Position numbers and translations under genes: made by a program. From CAWEHT01 sp963808455 (lineage in GTDB: Bacteria; Chloroflexota; Anaerolineae; CG2-30-64-16): DNA of 6,737 nt. The stretch spans positions 1 to 6,737 of the forward strand of contig CAWEHT010000487.1 of assembly GCA_963808455.1 (NCBI GenBank), read 5' to 3'. Below are positions 1 through 5,918 of the stretch, in pieces (positions within the stretch are counted from its first letter, which is position 1; each line of letters opens with the position of its first letter). Below the pieces are notes generated by a model. The model was not told where the DNA came from. It searched no databases and saw only the letters and a list, made by a program, of their open reading frames with translations.

Positions 1-288
1 ATGGTGCGCGTGGGACGCCGCGTGATCGTGGCCTTTCCGAATTTCGGACACTGGCGGGTGCGGATGTCGATGCTGTTCAGCGGGCGCGCGCCGCGGACCA
101 AGCTGTTTCCCTACGAGTGGTACGACTCGCCCAACATCCACTTTCTGACGGTGCAGGATTTCGAGGAACTGGCCGCGGCGGAGGGCCTGCTGGTGGAGCG
201 GCGGTACTTTCTGGCGGGACACCGCAAGATCGTGGCGCTGGCGAACCTGCTGGCTGAAACGGCGGTTTTTTTGGTGAGCGGGAAGTAA
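1..288 (+). CDS. metW: MetW, C-terminal part (5' end outside window)
   Basis: This is the C-terminal half of MetW, a class I SAM-methyltransferase-fold protein associated with homoserine O-acyltransferase (MetX) in methionine biosynthesis. The visible 95 residues carry the family's typical second half: 'IVAFPNFGHWRVRM', then 'PYEWYDSPNIHF', 'DFEELAAAEGL' and a final 'NLLAETAVFLVSG'. Full-length MetW is about 200 residues, and the SAM-binding glycine motif lies in the missing first half. The ATG at base 1 aligns with an internal Met of the family ('EMLRVGR'), so it is unlikely to be the true start; the gene is cut by the window edge. No frameshift is visible in this part. It ends 30 bases before the stop of a convergent gene remnant. 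The family call is from remembered motifs and is strong; the exact partner gene metX is not in view. Confidence 0.85.
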   Translation: MVRVGRRVIVAFPNFGHWRVRMSMLFSGRAPRTKLFPYEWYDSPNIHFLTVQDFEELAAAEGLLVERRYFLAGHRKIVALANLLAETAVFLVSGK

Positions 289-318
289 GCGGTCCGCCCC
301 GGCGCCAGGCGCGCTCTC

Positions 319-436
319 TCACCCGCTCACGGCCGCGGCTCCCAGTTCCGCCAGAATGCGCAGGGCGACTTCCTTGCCGCGCTCGCCGACTTCGCCGACC
401 GGGCCGGTACACGAAGGGCAGCCGGCTTCGCAGGCG
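319..436 (-). pseudogene. C-terminal tail of DUF1998/MrfA-like DEAD-box helicase (fragment)
   Basis: Read on the minus strand, the last ~39 codons give 'CEAGCPSCTGPVGEVGERGK' followed by 'EVALRILAEL' and a stop at 319-321. This resembles the C-terminus of DUF1998-containing superfamily 2 helicases (MrfA/YprA type), where a four-cysteine C-x-C-x3-C-x2-C cluster is followed by a G..GK..AL..L helix. Three cysteines with x3 and x2 spacing are present. The first cysteine of the cluster would fall at about base 438 and is His here, which is where the plus-strand magnesium ATPase homology begins. Only the tail is present, so the remnant cannot function. MrfA-type helicases act in DNA repair in Bacillus; the role here cannot be judged. 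A different zinc-cluster protein is possible, as only a short segment is visible. Confidence 0.45.
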
Positions 437-2243
437 TGGCGGTGGCAGTTGGGCTCACGCCCGAAATGCTGCCCATGATCGTTACCGTCAACCTTTCTAA
501 GGGCGCGCTCGCCATGTCGCGCAAGAAGGTCGTCGTCAAGCGACTGAACTCGATACAAAACTTCGGGGCGATGGACGTGCTGTGCACGGACAAGACGGGG
601 ACGATCACCGAAGGCCGCATCGTGTTGGAGAAGCACCTTGACGTATCGGGCCATCAGAGCGAACGCATCCTGGACTACGCCTACCTGAACAGCTATTACC
701 AGACCGGCCTCAAGAACCTGATGGACGTCGCGGTGCTCGAGCGTGCCGACCTGCAAGGGCGCATGGCGCTGGGCGGGCACTACCAGAAGGTGGACGAGGT
801 CCCCTTTGATTTCTCGCGCAAGCGTATGTCGGTGGTGGTTGCCGACGACTCCGGACGGCACGTCCTGATCTGCAAGGGCGCTGTGGAGGAGATCTTCGCC
901 ATTTCCACGCACGTGGAGGTGCACGGCGAGGTCCTCGAACGGGCGCCCGAGTATGACACCAGGCGGCAGGAGCTCGTTCGCTCACTGAATGCGGAGGGTT
1001 TCCGGGTTATTGCGCTGGCCTACAAGGAGGTGCCGCCCCATGCTGCCCAGACGGATCGCCCGCCGGCTACGCGTATCCGGTGCGCGATGAGGCCGGGCTG
1101 ACGCTGCTTGGCTTTCTGGCTTTCCTCGACCCACCGAAAGCCACCGCCCCTGAGGCGCTTGCCAAGCTGGCCGCCCACAATGTTGACGTGCGCATTCTGA
1201 CAGGCGATAGCGAAGTGGTGACGCTGACCATCTGCCGGGAGGTCGGGCTCAACGTGAAGCGGGTACTGTTAGGCCCCGCCATCGAAGCGATGTCAGACGG
1301 TGAGCTGGCCGGCACGGTTGAGGACACGACCGTGTTTGCCAAGCTTTCGCCGGCCCACAAGGAGCGCATCATCCATGCTTTGCAGGCCACGGGCATGTGG
1401 TCGGCTTCATGGGCGACGGCATCAACGACGCCCCCGCCCTGCGGGCGGCCGACGTCGGTATCTCCGTGGACTACGGCGGTGGACATCGCCAAGGGTCGGC
1501 GGACATCATCCTGCTGGAAAACAGCCTGTTGGTCCTGGAAGAGGGCGTGATCGAGGGCCGCAAGGTGTTCGGCAACATCATCAAGTACATCCGGATGGCC
1601 GCCAGCTCGAACTTCGGCAACATGTTCAGCGTGCTCGGAGGCAGCTCCTTCTTCCCTTCCTGCCCATGCTGCCGATCCAGGTTCTGACCAACAATTTGCT
1701 GTACGACTTCTCGCAGGTCGGCAATACCGACCGACAAGGTGGACGCCAGCTGGCTCGCCGTCCCTCGCAAGTGGGCCATCGACGACATCCAACGCTATAT
1801 CATCTTCATAGGGCCAATCAGCTCGATCTTCGACTATATGACGTATTTCATCATGCTGCACGTCTTCAACTCGTGGCACAACCCGAGCGCTGTTCCACAC
1901 CGGCTGGTTCGTCGAGTCGGTCTTCACCCAGACCCTGATCATCCACGTGATCCGCACCAACCGGATCCCGTTCCTGCAGAGCCGGGCCAGCTGGCCGATG
2001 ATCTTCACTTCGGTGGCCGTCGTGCTGGTGGCCGCCTGGCTGCCTGTGTCACCATTGGCCGGGGCCCTGGGGCTGGTCAGGCTGCCGGCGCTGTTCTGGC
2101 CCTTGCTGGCCGCGATGCTGGTGGCCTACGTGGGGCTCACCCAGATCGTCAAGACCTGGTTCAACCGCCGATTCCACCCGGAGGAGCCGGCCATATCCGG
2201 GGCAGGCTCCTCGCTGGTCTTGGTGCCTTCGGCCGCATCCTGA
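436..2243 (+). pseudogene. Magnesium-translocating P-type ATPase (MgtA/MgtB type), 5'-truncated and frameshifted
   Basis: This is a P-type ATPase of the Mg2+ importer class, an inner-membrane pump. About 600 of the usual ~900 residues are present. In order: the M4 segment with 'VAVGLTPEMLP'; the phosphorylation motif 'CTDKTGTIT' (aspartate at 589-591); the nucleotide-binding 'ICKGAVEEIF'; the hinge 'ILTGDSE'; 'MGDGINDAPALRAAD'; then M5-M6 with 'PIQVLTNNLLYDFSQV', and M7-M10 ending 'GLTQIVKTWFNRRF'. The reading frame changes at ~1055-1070 (base lost), ~1393 (C lost), 1472 (T gained), 1493-1495 (G lost), ~1651 (C lost), 1720 (G gained) and ~1886 (base lost). Conserved MgtA sequence resumes directly after each shift, so these look like sequencing errors or very recent decay. 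The actuator domain and M1-M3 are absent; upstream sequence belongs to another gene on the other strand. The last ~22 codons after 'NRRF' may be out of true frame. Confidence 0.85.
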
Positions 2244-2255
2244 TCGGCCCTTGCA

Positions 2256-2292
2256 GGCGCACCCCGGGCTCCTTCCGTGAGCCGGGTGCGCC
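2256..2292. terminator. Strong hairpin after Mg2+ ATPase gene
   Basis: The arm at 2256-2271 (GGCGCACCCCGGGCTC) pairs with 2279-2292 (GAGCCGGGTGCGCC) across a 7-base loop, with two unpaired bases in the left arm. It begins 13 bases after the ATPase stop and is very GC-rich. No T-run follows, so it may be an atypical terminator or an mRNA 3'-end stabiliser. The pairing is seen directly; the function is inferred from position. Confidence 0.4.
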
Positions 2293-2478
2293 AGCCGGGG
2301 CGCCGGTGCAGTATATTGCATGTGCAAGGAAGCTCTTCCGTAGCAGCGTCTGTCATGCTGACTGCAGTGCAGAGCTCGGGTGGACGAGACGACCGGCGCC
2401 GCGGCGGGACGCCAGCGGAGCGCTGTCTTCCTGTCACCGAAAGGGCGCCCTCTTTCCGCACCACTTACGCCAGCCAGC

Positions 2479-2501
2479 GCGAAGCGCCCTGGGCGCTTCG
2501 C
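2479..2501. terminator. Perfect 11-bp inverted repeat between convergent genes
   Basis: GCGAAGCGCCC at 2479-2489 is the exact reverse complement of GGGCGCTTCGC at 2491-2501, with a single T between them. Only 30 bases separate it from the stop of the minus-strand acyl-CoA synthetase, so it could end transcription of that gene. The single-base gap means the top of the stem must open in RNA. No T-run is present on either strand. A DNA-level role (protein site, extragenic palindrome) is equally possible. Confidence 0.4.
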
Positions 2502-2531
2502 CCCCGCCACGCCGCGGGGCCGCCCGGCCGG

Positions 2532-3231
2532 TCAGGCGAGCGGCTTCATTGCCTGGAAGGCCAGCGTGCGTGGCCGCGATCCAGTCACTCGCCCAACCGA
2601 AGACCGGCACGCCCTCCGCTTCGATAGCCTTTGACAACCTGGCGGTGCAAGGGCCGCCCATCGCTCTGGCCAGGATCGGCATGTCGTAAGCACGCGTGAG
2701 GCGGCCCAGCTTCTGCACGATGTCCTCCTCCAGCGGCGTATCAGGGAAGACAAACCAGGGCATGACGATATCGATGCCAGGGTCCTGCAGGAGCGTTTCG
2801 ATAGGATTGAGATCGACCGCCTCCAGCTCGCCCGCATGCTCGACACCCATGCGGCCGGCACCGAGAAGGAGGTTCACCAGCATCTCTTCGGAAACAGGGG
2901 GCTGGCCTCGAAAGCCCTGGAGCAACCTTCCGGCCTTTGATCTCGCGGATCATTTCCAGCGCATCCTGGCGGGCTATGGGCAGCACCCGGAAGCTTGTAT
3001 CGTCGAATATCTCGGTGAAGACGCCGGCCAGGCCGAACATGATGACGTGGCCGAACTGGGGGTCGTCGAGCAGGCCGATGATGATCTCGGTGCCGCCGGC
3101 AACCATCTCCTGGACCAGGACGCCGTCGATTCTGGCATCGGGGTGGGCGGCAACGGCCGCGCGCAAGATGCGCTCGAAGCCCTCGCGGACCTCGACCTCG
3201 GTTCGAACGTTCAGGATGACGCCGCCTACAT
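2532..3231 (-). pseudogene. NDP-forming acyl-CoA synthetase fragment (ATP-grasp joined to CoA-ligase domain), frameshifted
   Basis: This is part of an acetate/acyl-CoA ligase (ADP-forming) family protein; such enzymes interconvert acyl-CoA plus NDP and phosphate with acid plus CoA and NTP. On the minus strand it starts inside the ATP-grasp domain: 'DVGGVILNVRTE', 'VLVQEMVAGGTEIIIG', 'DPQFGHVIMFGLAGVFTE', 'LLQGFRGQPPV' and the metal-site motif 'LEAVDLNP'. Right after that, near 2800, it continues with sequence typical of the end of the CoA-ligase domain: 'LLQDPGIDIVMPWFVF', 'PILARAMGGP', 'AIEAEGVPVF'. The rest of the ATP-grasp C-terminus and the CoA-binding domain that should separate these parts are missing. 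An extra base near 2926-2930 and a shift near 2568 break the frame; corrected, the protein ends 'LAFQAMKPLA' at 2532. The 5' part is absent, replaced by transposase sequence on the opposite strand at ~3231. The family call is firm, the substrate unknown. Confidence 0.8.
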
Positions 3232-4128
3232 CGCCCGAGCAGGCCATGGCCATGCTGGAACATGCCTGGCAAGCCGGCGTGCCGATGCGTTGGGTGGCGG
3301 GTGACGAAGCCTACGGCGAATCGACTGAACTGCGGGATCTGGTCGCGGGCACGGGGCGTTGGTATGTGCTGACCGTCAGCACGCCGACCGCGGTCCGGCT
3401 CCAGCGCCCGGTGGTGGTCGAGCCCGAACCGCAGGAACGTGGTCGCCCGCGCACGAAGGTGCGTCTGGCGGAGGACGCCGCCCCGGCCACGACCCTGAGA
3501 GAACTGGTGGCTAGCTGGCCCGCGAGCCGTTGGCAACGGCTGGCGGGCGCCGAAGGCGAGAAAGGGCTGATCACTTCTGATTGGGCCTGCCAACGGGTGG
3601 TCGAGAGCCGCGATAAGCTGCCCGGACCCGACGCCTGGCTACTCGCGCGTCGCTCGCTCAGCGATCCCACTGAGATTGCCCACTACCTGTCCAAGGCGCC
3701 TGCCGACACGCCGCTCGAGAAACTGGCGCAAGTGGCCTCCACTCGCTACACGGTTGAACAGTGTATCGAGGAGGCCAAAGGCGAGACCGGTCTGGACGAC
3801 TACGAAGTGCGGTACTGGCATAGTTGGCATCGCCACATCACGCTCTCAATGATGGCTCACGCCTGGTTAGCCTCCGTCCGCTGCAAAGCGACGGAGAAAA
3901 AGGGGGCCTGAGCCCTTCCTGGCCGAGCTAACGGTTCCGGATGTCCGCCGCTTGCTGGAAGTAGCGCTGCCGCTCCCGTACCGCTCGCGGGAGTTGCGGT
4001 TGGCCTGGTCGCTTTGGCAACGTTCCAAGCGCCTTCAAGCCCGCAGCAGCCATTATCGTCATCAAGTCACTGCTTGGCGGCTGGCCTTGAAGCTAAACGC
4101 GAGCCGCATTGTGAATCTACGGTTGTAG
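3232..4128 (+). pseudogene. IS701-type DDE transposase, 5'-truncated, one frameshift
   Basis: This is the C-terminal two-thirds of an IS701-family transposase. Visible motifs are 'AGVPMRWVAGDEAYGES', containing the second catalytic Asp; 'LLARRSLSDPTEIAHYL'; and 'TVEQCIEEAKGETGLDDYEV', containing the catalytic Glu, followed by 'YWHSWHRHITLSMMAHAWLA'. The first catalytic Asp lies in the missing N-terminal part. The frame stops at 3909-3911, but the family's usual tail continues in frame 1 from about 3910: 'LTVPDVRRLLEVALPLPYR', then 'LRLAWSLWQR' and a stop at 4126-4128. The switch lies at AAAAAGGGGG (3897-3906) and needs one base skipped or one surplus base. At the left edge, homology to the transposase and to the minus-strand acyl-CoA synthetase meets within a few bases of 3231. 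The protein cannot be active as it stands. Confidence 0.85.
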
Positions 4129-4134
4129 TACTAG
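3232..4134 (+). mobile_element. IS701-family insertion sequence, right part only
   Basis: The transposase remnant marks an IS701-type element whose left end is absent, replaced near 3231 by acyl-CoA synthetase sequence. The right end is probably close to 4130. The transposase stop (4126-4128) is followed by TA and then CTAG (4131-4134), which fits the YTAR 4-bp target preference I recall for IS701-family elements. Unrelated coding sequence on the other strand begins at once. No left inverted repeat is available for comparison, so the exact boundary is inferred. Confidence 0.5.
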
Positions 4135-4457
4135 GCCACGTTCCGAGCCAACTTGCGTGTGCGCGTTTCCTGGTAGGCGCGTATCACCCGGGCCAGCGGG
4201 TGCTTCGGATGAATTCTCAGGTGGGTAACCGAACACACAACGGCCTCTTTGCTGCCAGTGGGCGTGACGTCACAGGTAATACCGCCCTCATCACCTGCAT
4301 AGAATACGCCTTTGATCTCGAGGTGAGGATCGGTGCCCAACAGGATCTTCTCTTTCTTCAGAAGTGTTGCGAGTTGCGCGGTCGGCCGGGCAGGAATCGG
4401 CAGGTTGGCCTTCATCCGTTCGACTAATGCCATGGCCTCGGCGTAATCATCGATCAT
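4131..4457 (-). CDS. Small conserved-looking protein of unknown function (~108 aa)
   Basis: I do not recognise a named family. The protein is acidic at the start ('MIDDYAEAMALVERM'), then has 'PIPARPTAQLATLLKKE', a central strand-rich stretch 'IKGVFYAGDEGGITCDVTP' and a basic end 'HPLARVIRAYQETRTRKLAR'. It has no signal peptide or membrane segment, so it is probably cytosolic. The start is chosen by a good Shine-Dalgarno, AGGAGG (complement of 4464-4469), six bases before the ATG at 4457; a second ATG directly upstream (4460) would sit only three bases from it. The stop is the complement of 4131-4133, two bases past the stop of the convergent transposase, so the IS end abuts this gene and could have trimmed its last codons. 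It is one of only two unbroken genes in the window. The balanced composition and strong ribosome site support a real gene. Confidence 0.65.
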   Translation of the reverse strand: MIDDYAEAMALVERMKANLPIPARPTAQLATLLKKEKILLGTDPHLEIKGVFYAGDEGGITCDVTPTGSKEAVVCSVTHLRIHPKHPLARVIRAYQETRTRKLARNVA

Positions 4458-4740
4458 CATGGACCTCCTCTCTCCAGCCAGCCCCTTGAAAGGCTGCATA
4501 TGGCAGCATGGCTGGCCAAATCAGGATGCGCGCGCCGGTCGGGCCCGCCGTCGATTTCGGCGGAAGGCCTCTTGTTTGCCTGGTACCTGCCACGCGGGGC
4601 TTCTTGCCCAGCATCCACAACTTCGTTTCGATAAGCCCATATTCTCCGTCTGGTATGAGCCTGTGCCCCCGATACGTCTTACACTCTGGATGGCCCGGCG
4701 GGTCATGTTTCTGCGTATGCGACTGATTGAGTAGGCCGGC
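4447..4740 (-). other. Possible small ORF upstream of and overlapping the 108-aa gene
   Basis: Between the reductase stop (4761) and the 108-aa gene there are ~300 bases with no confident gene. One minus-strand frame is open across it and contains a stretch that does not look random, 'YRGHRLIPDGEYGLIETKLW', followed by less convincing sequence. It ends at 4447, overlapping the next start by 11 bases (ATGATCGATGA), an arrangement compatible with translational coupling. No clear start codon with a ribosome site is visible. Its first part may be a frameshifted or decayed remnant of a gene. Low certainty; this may be plain intergenic DNA. Confidence 0.2.
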
Positions 4741-4760
4741 GGCACTCACGCGGTGAGTCC

Positions 4761-5705
4761 TCACCCTGTGGCGTCGGCCAGCAGCTCGTTCACCTCGCGC
4801 CGCTCGTCCCCCGTCAGTTTCCACTCCTCGGCCCGCGCATTGCTCCTCACCTGATCCGCCCCTGTCGCCCCCGCGATCACGGAGCTCACCTGTGGCTCGC
4901 TGAGAAGCCAGGCGATAGCAAGCTCGGCCATGGAATGCCCGCGCTCACGCGCCCAGGCAGCCAGCCGCTCCAGGCGCCCATAGTTCGCCTCCGTCATGTA
5001 GCCCTGCACATATCCGCTGCGCGCGCCGCGTGTCCCCGCCGGCGCCGCTTCCCCGCGCCGATACTTGCCGGTCAGAAAACCGCCGGCCAGCGGGAAATAC
5101 GGCAGAATGCCGACCCTGTAGGCGGCGCAGTATGGCACCAGCTCGCGTTCGACGTCGCGTTGGAGCATGTGATAATGCGGCTGCACCGTCACGAAGGGCG
5201 CCCATCCACGCAGATCGGCCAGCAGGTTGGCCCGCGCCAGCTGCCAGGCCATGAAATTCGAGGCGCCCACATAGCGGACTTTGCCGGCCCGCACCAGATC
5301 GTTCAGCGCCAACAGCGTCTCCTCGACCGGCGTGGAATCGTCGTAGGTGTGGATCTGGTACAGGTCGATGTGGTCGGTAGCCAGCCGGCGCAAGCTCGCT
5401 TCGACCCCGGCAACGATGTGGTGGCGTGAGGCGCCCCGATCGTTCGGCCCTGGCCCCGTCGCGTGCGCTACCTTGGTGGCCAGCAACACCTCGTGCCGCC
5501 GCCCTCCGAGCGCCTTGCCCAACGCCTCCTCCGAGCGCCCGCCGTTGTACGTGTCGGCGGTATCCAAGAAGTTGATCCCACATTCCAGCGCCGCACCCAG
5601 GATCTCGTTCAACCCGGGCTGGTTGACCACGCCACCCAGCTGGTTGGTCCCCAACCCGATCGCCGAAACCCTCACGCCCGCCTTGCCCAACTGCCTGTAT
5701 TCCAT
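4761..5705 (-). CDS. Aldo/keto reductase, complete (314 aa)
   Basis: This is a cytosolic NAD(P)H-dependent aldo/keto reductase (TIM-barrel), reducing carbonyl groups to alcohols; the substrate cannot be told from sequence. The start 'MEYRQLGKAGVRVSAIGLGT' is the family's normal N-terminus. The ATG at 5705 has GGAGG (complement of 5710-5714) four bases upstream, better than the Met 13 codons further out. The catalytic tetrad is visible: Asp48 and Tyr53 in 'FLDTADTYNGG', Lys78 in 'LLATKV' and His119 in 'LYQIHTYD'. 'VRYVGASNF' and, near the C-terminus, the cofactor-binding 'SSVIAGATGADQVRSNARA' are also present. Length is typical and the frame is unbroken, unlike most neighbours. It is divergent from the secreted-protein gene, with a 213-base shared upstream region holding several dyads. 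It resembles the general bacterial oxidoreductase branch (PF00248) rather than a named enzyme. Confidence 0.93.
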   Translation of the reverse strand: MEYRQLGKAGVRVSAIGLGTNQLGGVVNQPGLNEILGAALECGINFLDTADTYNGGRSEEALGKALGGRRHEVLLATKVAHATGPGPNDRGASRHHIVAGVEASLRRLATDHIDLYQIHTYDDSTPVEETLLALNDLVRAGKVRYVGASNFMAWQLARANLLADLRGWAPFVTVQPHYHMLQRDVERELVPYCAAYRVGILPYFPLAGGFLTGKYRRGEAAPAGTRGARSGYVQGYMTEANYGRLERLAAWARERGHSMAELAIAWLLSEPQVSSVIAGATGADQVRSNARAEEWKLTGDERREVNELLADATG

Positions 5706-5726
5706 GCGACCTCCACAGAAAAGGAC

Positions 5727-5741
5727 CCGGGAGAAGCCCGG
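5727..5741 (-). promoter_or_regulatory. Leader hairpin just before the reductase ribosome site
   Basis: CCGGG at 5727-5731 pairs with CCCGG at 5737-5741 across a 5-base loop. It lies 12 bases beyond the GGAGG of the reductase, inside the expected 5' leader. Five G:C pairs make a stable small stem. It could influence message stability or translation, but a chance stem is likely in such GC-rich sequence. Confidence 0.25.
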
Positions 5742-5778
5742 CACTTTTCAATTCTCTGGCACTTGCACCTACGATGTG

Positions 5779-5796
5779 GTATGGGATATTCCATAC
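5779..5796. promoter_or_regulatory. 18-bp dyad, candidate operator
   Basis: GTATGGGATATTCCATAC is an inverted repeat with eight of nine pairs matching; the exception is G5785/T5790. It is AT-richer than its surroundings and lies between two divergent genes, 74 bases from the reductase start and 123 from the secreted-protein start. Size and symmetry suit a dimeric repressor or activator. A weak -35/-10-like pair (TTGCAC 5763-5768, GATATT 5785-5790, 16 apart) overlaps it on the plus strand. Confidence 0.4.
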
Positions 5797-5797
5797 T

Positions 5798-5813
5798 TAG
5801 GCCAATCGGCCTA
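5798..5813. promoter_or_regulatory. Second inverted repeat (TAGGCC/GGCCTA)
   Basis: TAGGCC at 5798-5803 is exactly repeated in inverse as GGCCTA at 5808-5813, with a 4-base spacer AATC. It begins one base after the 18-bp dyad, so the two could be adjoining protein sites, or this could be a hairpin in a leader transcript. Confidence 0.3.
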
Positions 5814-5834
5814 TCGGGCCACGGACTGGGGAAA

Positions 5835-5850
5835 CCGATATACATATTGG
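5835..5850. promoter_or_regulatory. Third dyad, CCGATATACATATTGG
   Basis: Six of eight pairs match around the centre 5842/5843; mismatches are G5837/T5848 and the central A/C. It shares a GATAT core with the 18-bp dyad and could be a second, weaker site for the same regulator, or a -10 region (TATACAT) for the plus-strand gene. Confidence 0.25.
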
Positions 5851-5861
5851 CAGCCGTGAAA

Positions 5862-5882
5862 CAGGCGCCGGTGGCGCGCCTG
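5862..5882 (+). promoter_or_regulatory. Leader hairpin upstream of secreted-protein gene
   Basis: CAGGCGC at 5862-5868 pairs perfectly with GCGCCTG at 5876-5882 over a 7-base loop, 36 bases before the start codon. It is probably in the 5' leader of the secreted-protein mRNA. It does not overlap the ribosome site (GGAG 5909-5912). Confidence 0.3.
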
Positions 5883-5918
5883 AGGCCGGCTCGCAGTCGC
5901 AACACGACGGAGCGTTCG

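Larger units (their letters stand above)
2244..2531. other. Gene-free convergent intergenic region
   Basis: This 288-base gap separates the 3' end of the Mg2+ ATPase (+) from the 3' end of the acyl-CoA synthetase fragment (-). Open frames across it give low-complexity Arg/Pro/Ala-rich translations with no family resemblance, as expected of random GC-rich sequence. It holds two strong inverted repeats, listed separately, and no RNA gene that I recognise. Confidence 0.5.

Noticed and set aside
463..924. Upstream part of the long minus-strand open frame that ends at 319
   Set aside because: Only the last ~39 codons resemble a protein family; the rest is the shadow of the plus-strand ATPase.
1067..2008. 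313-codon open frame on the minus strand opposite the Mg2+ ATPase
   Set aside because: It lies antisense to well-conserved ATPase sequence, its translation has no family features, and long antisense frames are common in GC-rich DNA.
2937..3230. Plus-strand open frame leading into the transposase
   Set aside because: This stretch is antisense to the acyl-CoA synthetase ATP-grasp domain; transposase homology starts only at about 3232.
2874..3593. 239-codon minus-strand open frame
   Set aside because: Arg/Pro-rich translation lying antisense to the transposase and out of frame with the synthetase.
4945..5751. 268-codon minus-strand frame overlapping the aldo/keto reductase
   Set aside because: It is a shifted frame of the reductase; the reductase frame has all catalytic residues and a ribosome site.
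5763..5790. Sigma-70-type promoter TTGCAC-16-GATATT
   Set aside because: Only three of six -35 bases match; mentioned with the dyad but not strong enough to list on its own.
5347..5859. Plus-strand frames opposite the reductase 5' end
   Set aside because: Shadows of the reductase; no ribosome site and no family resemblance.
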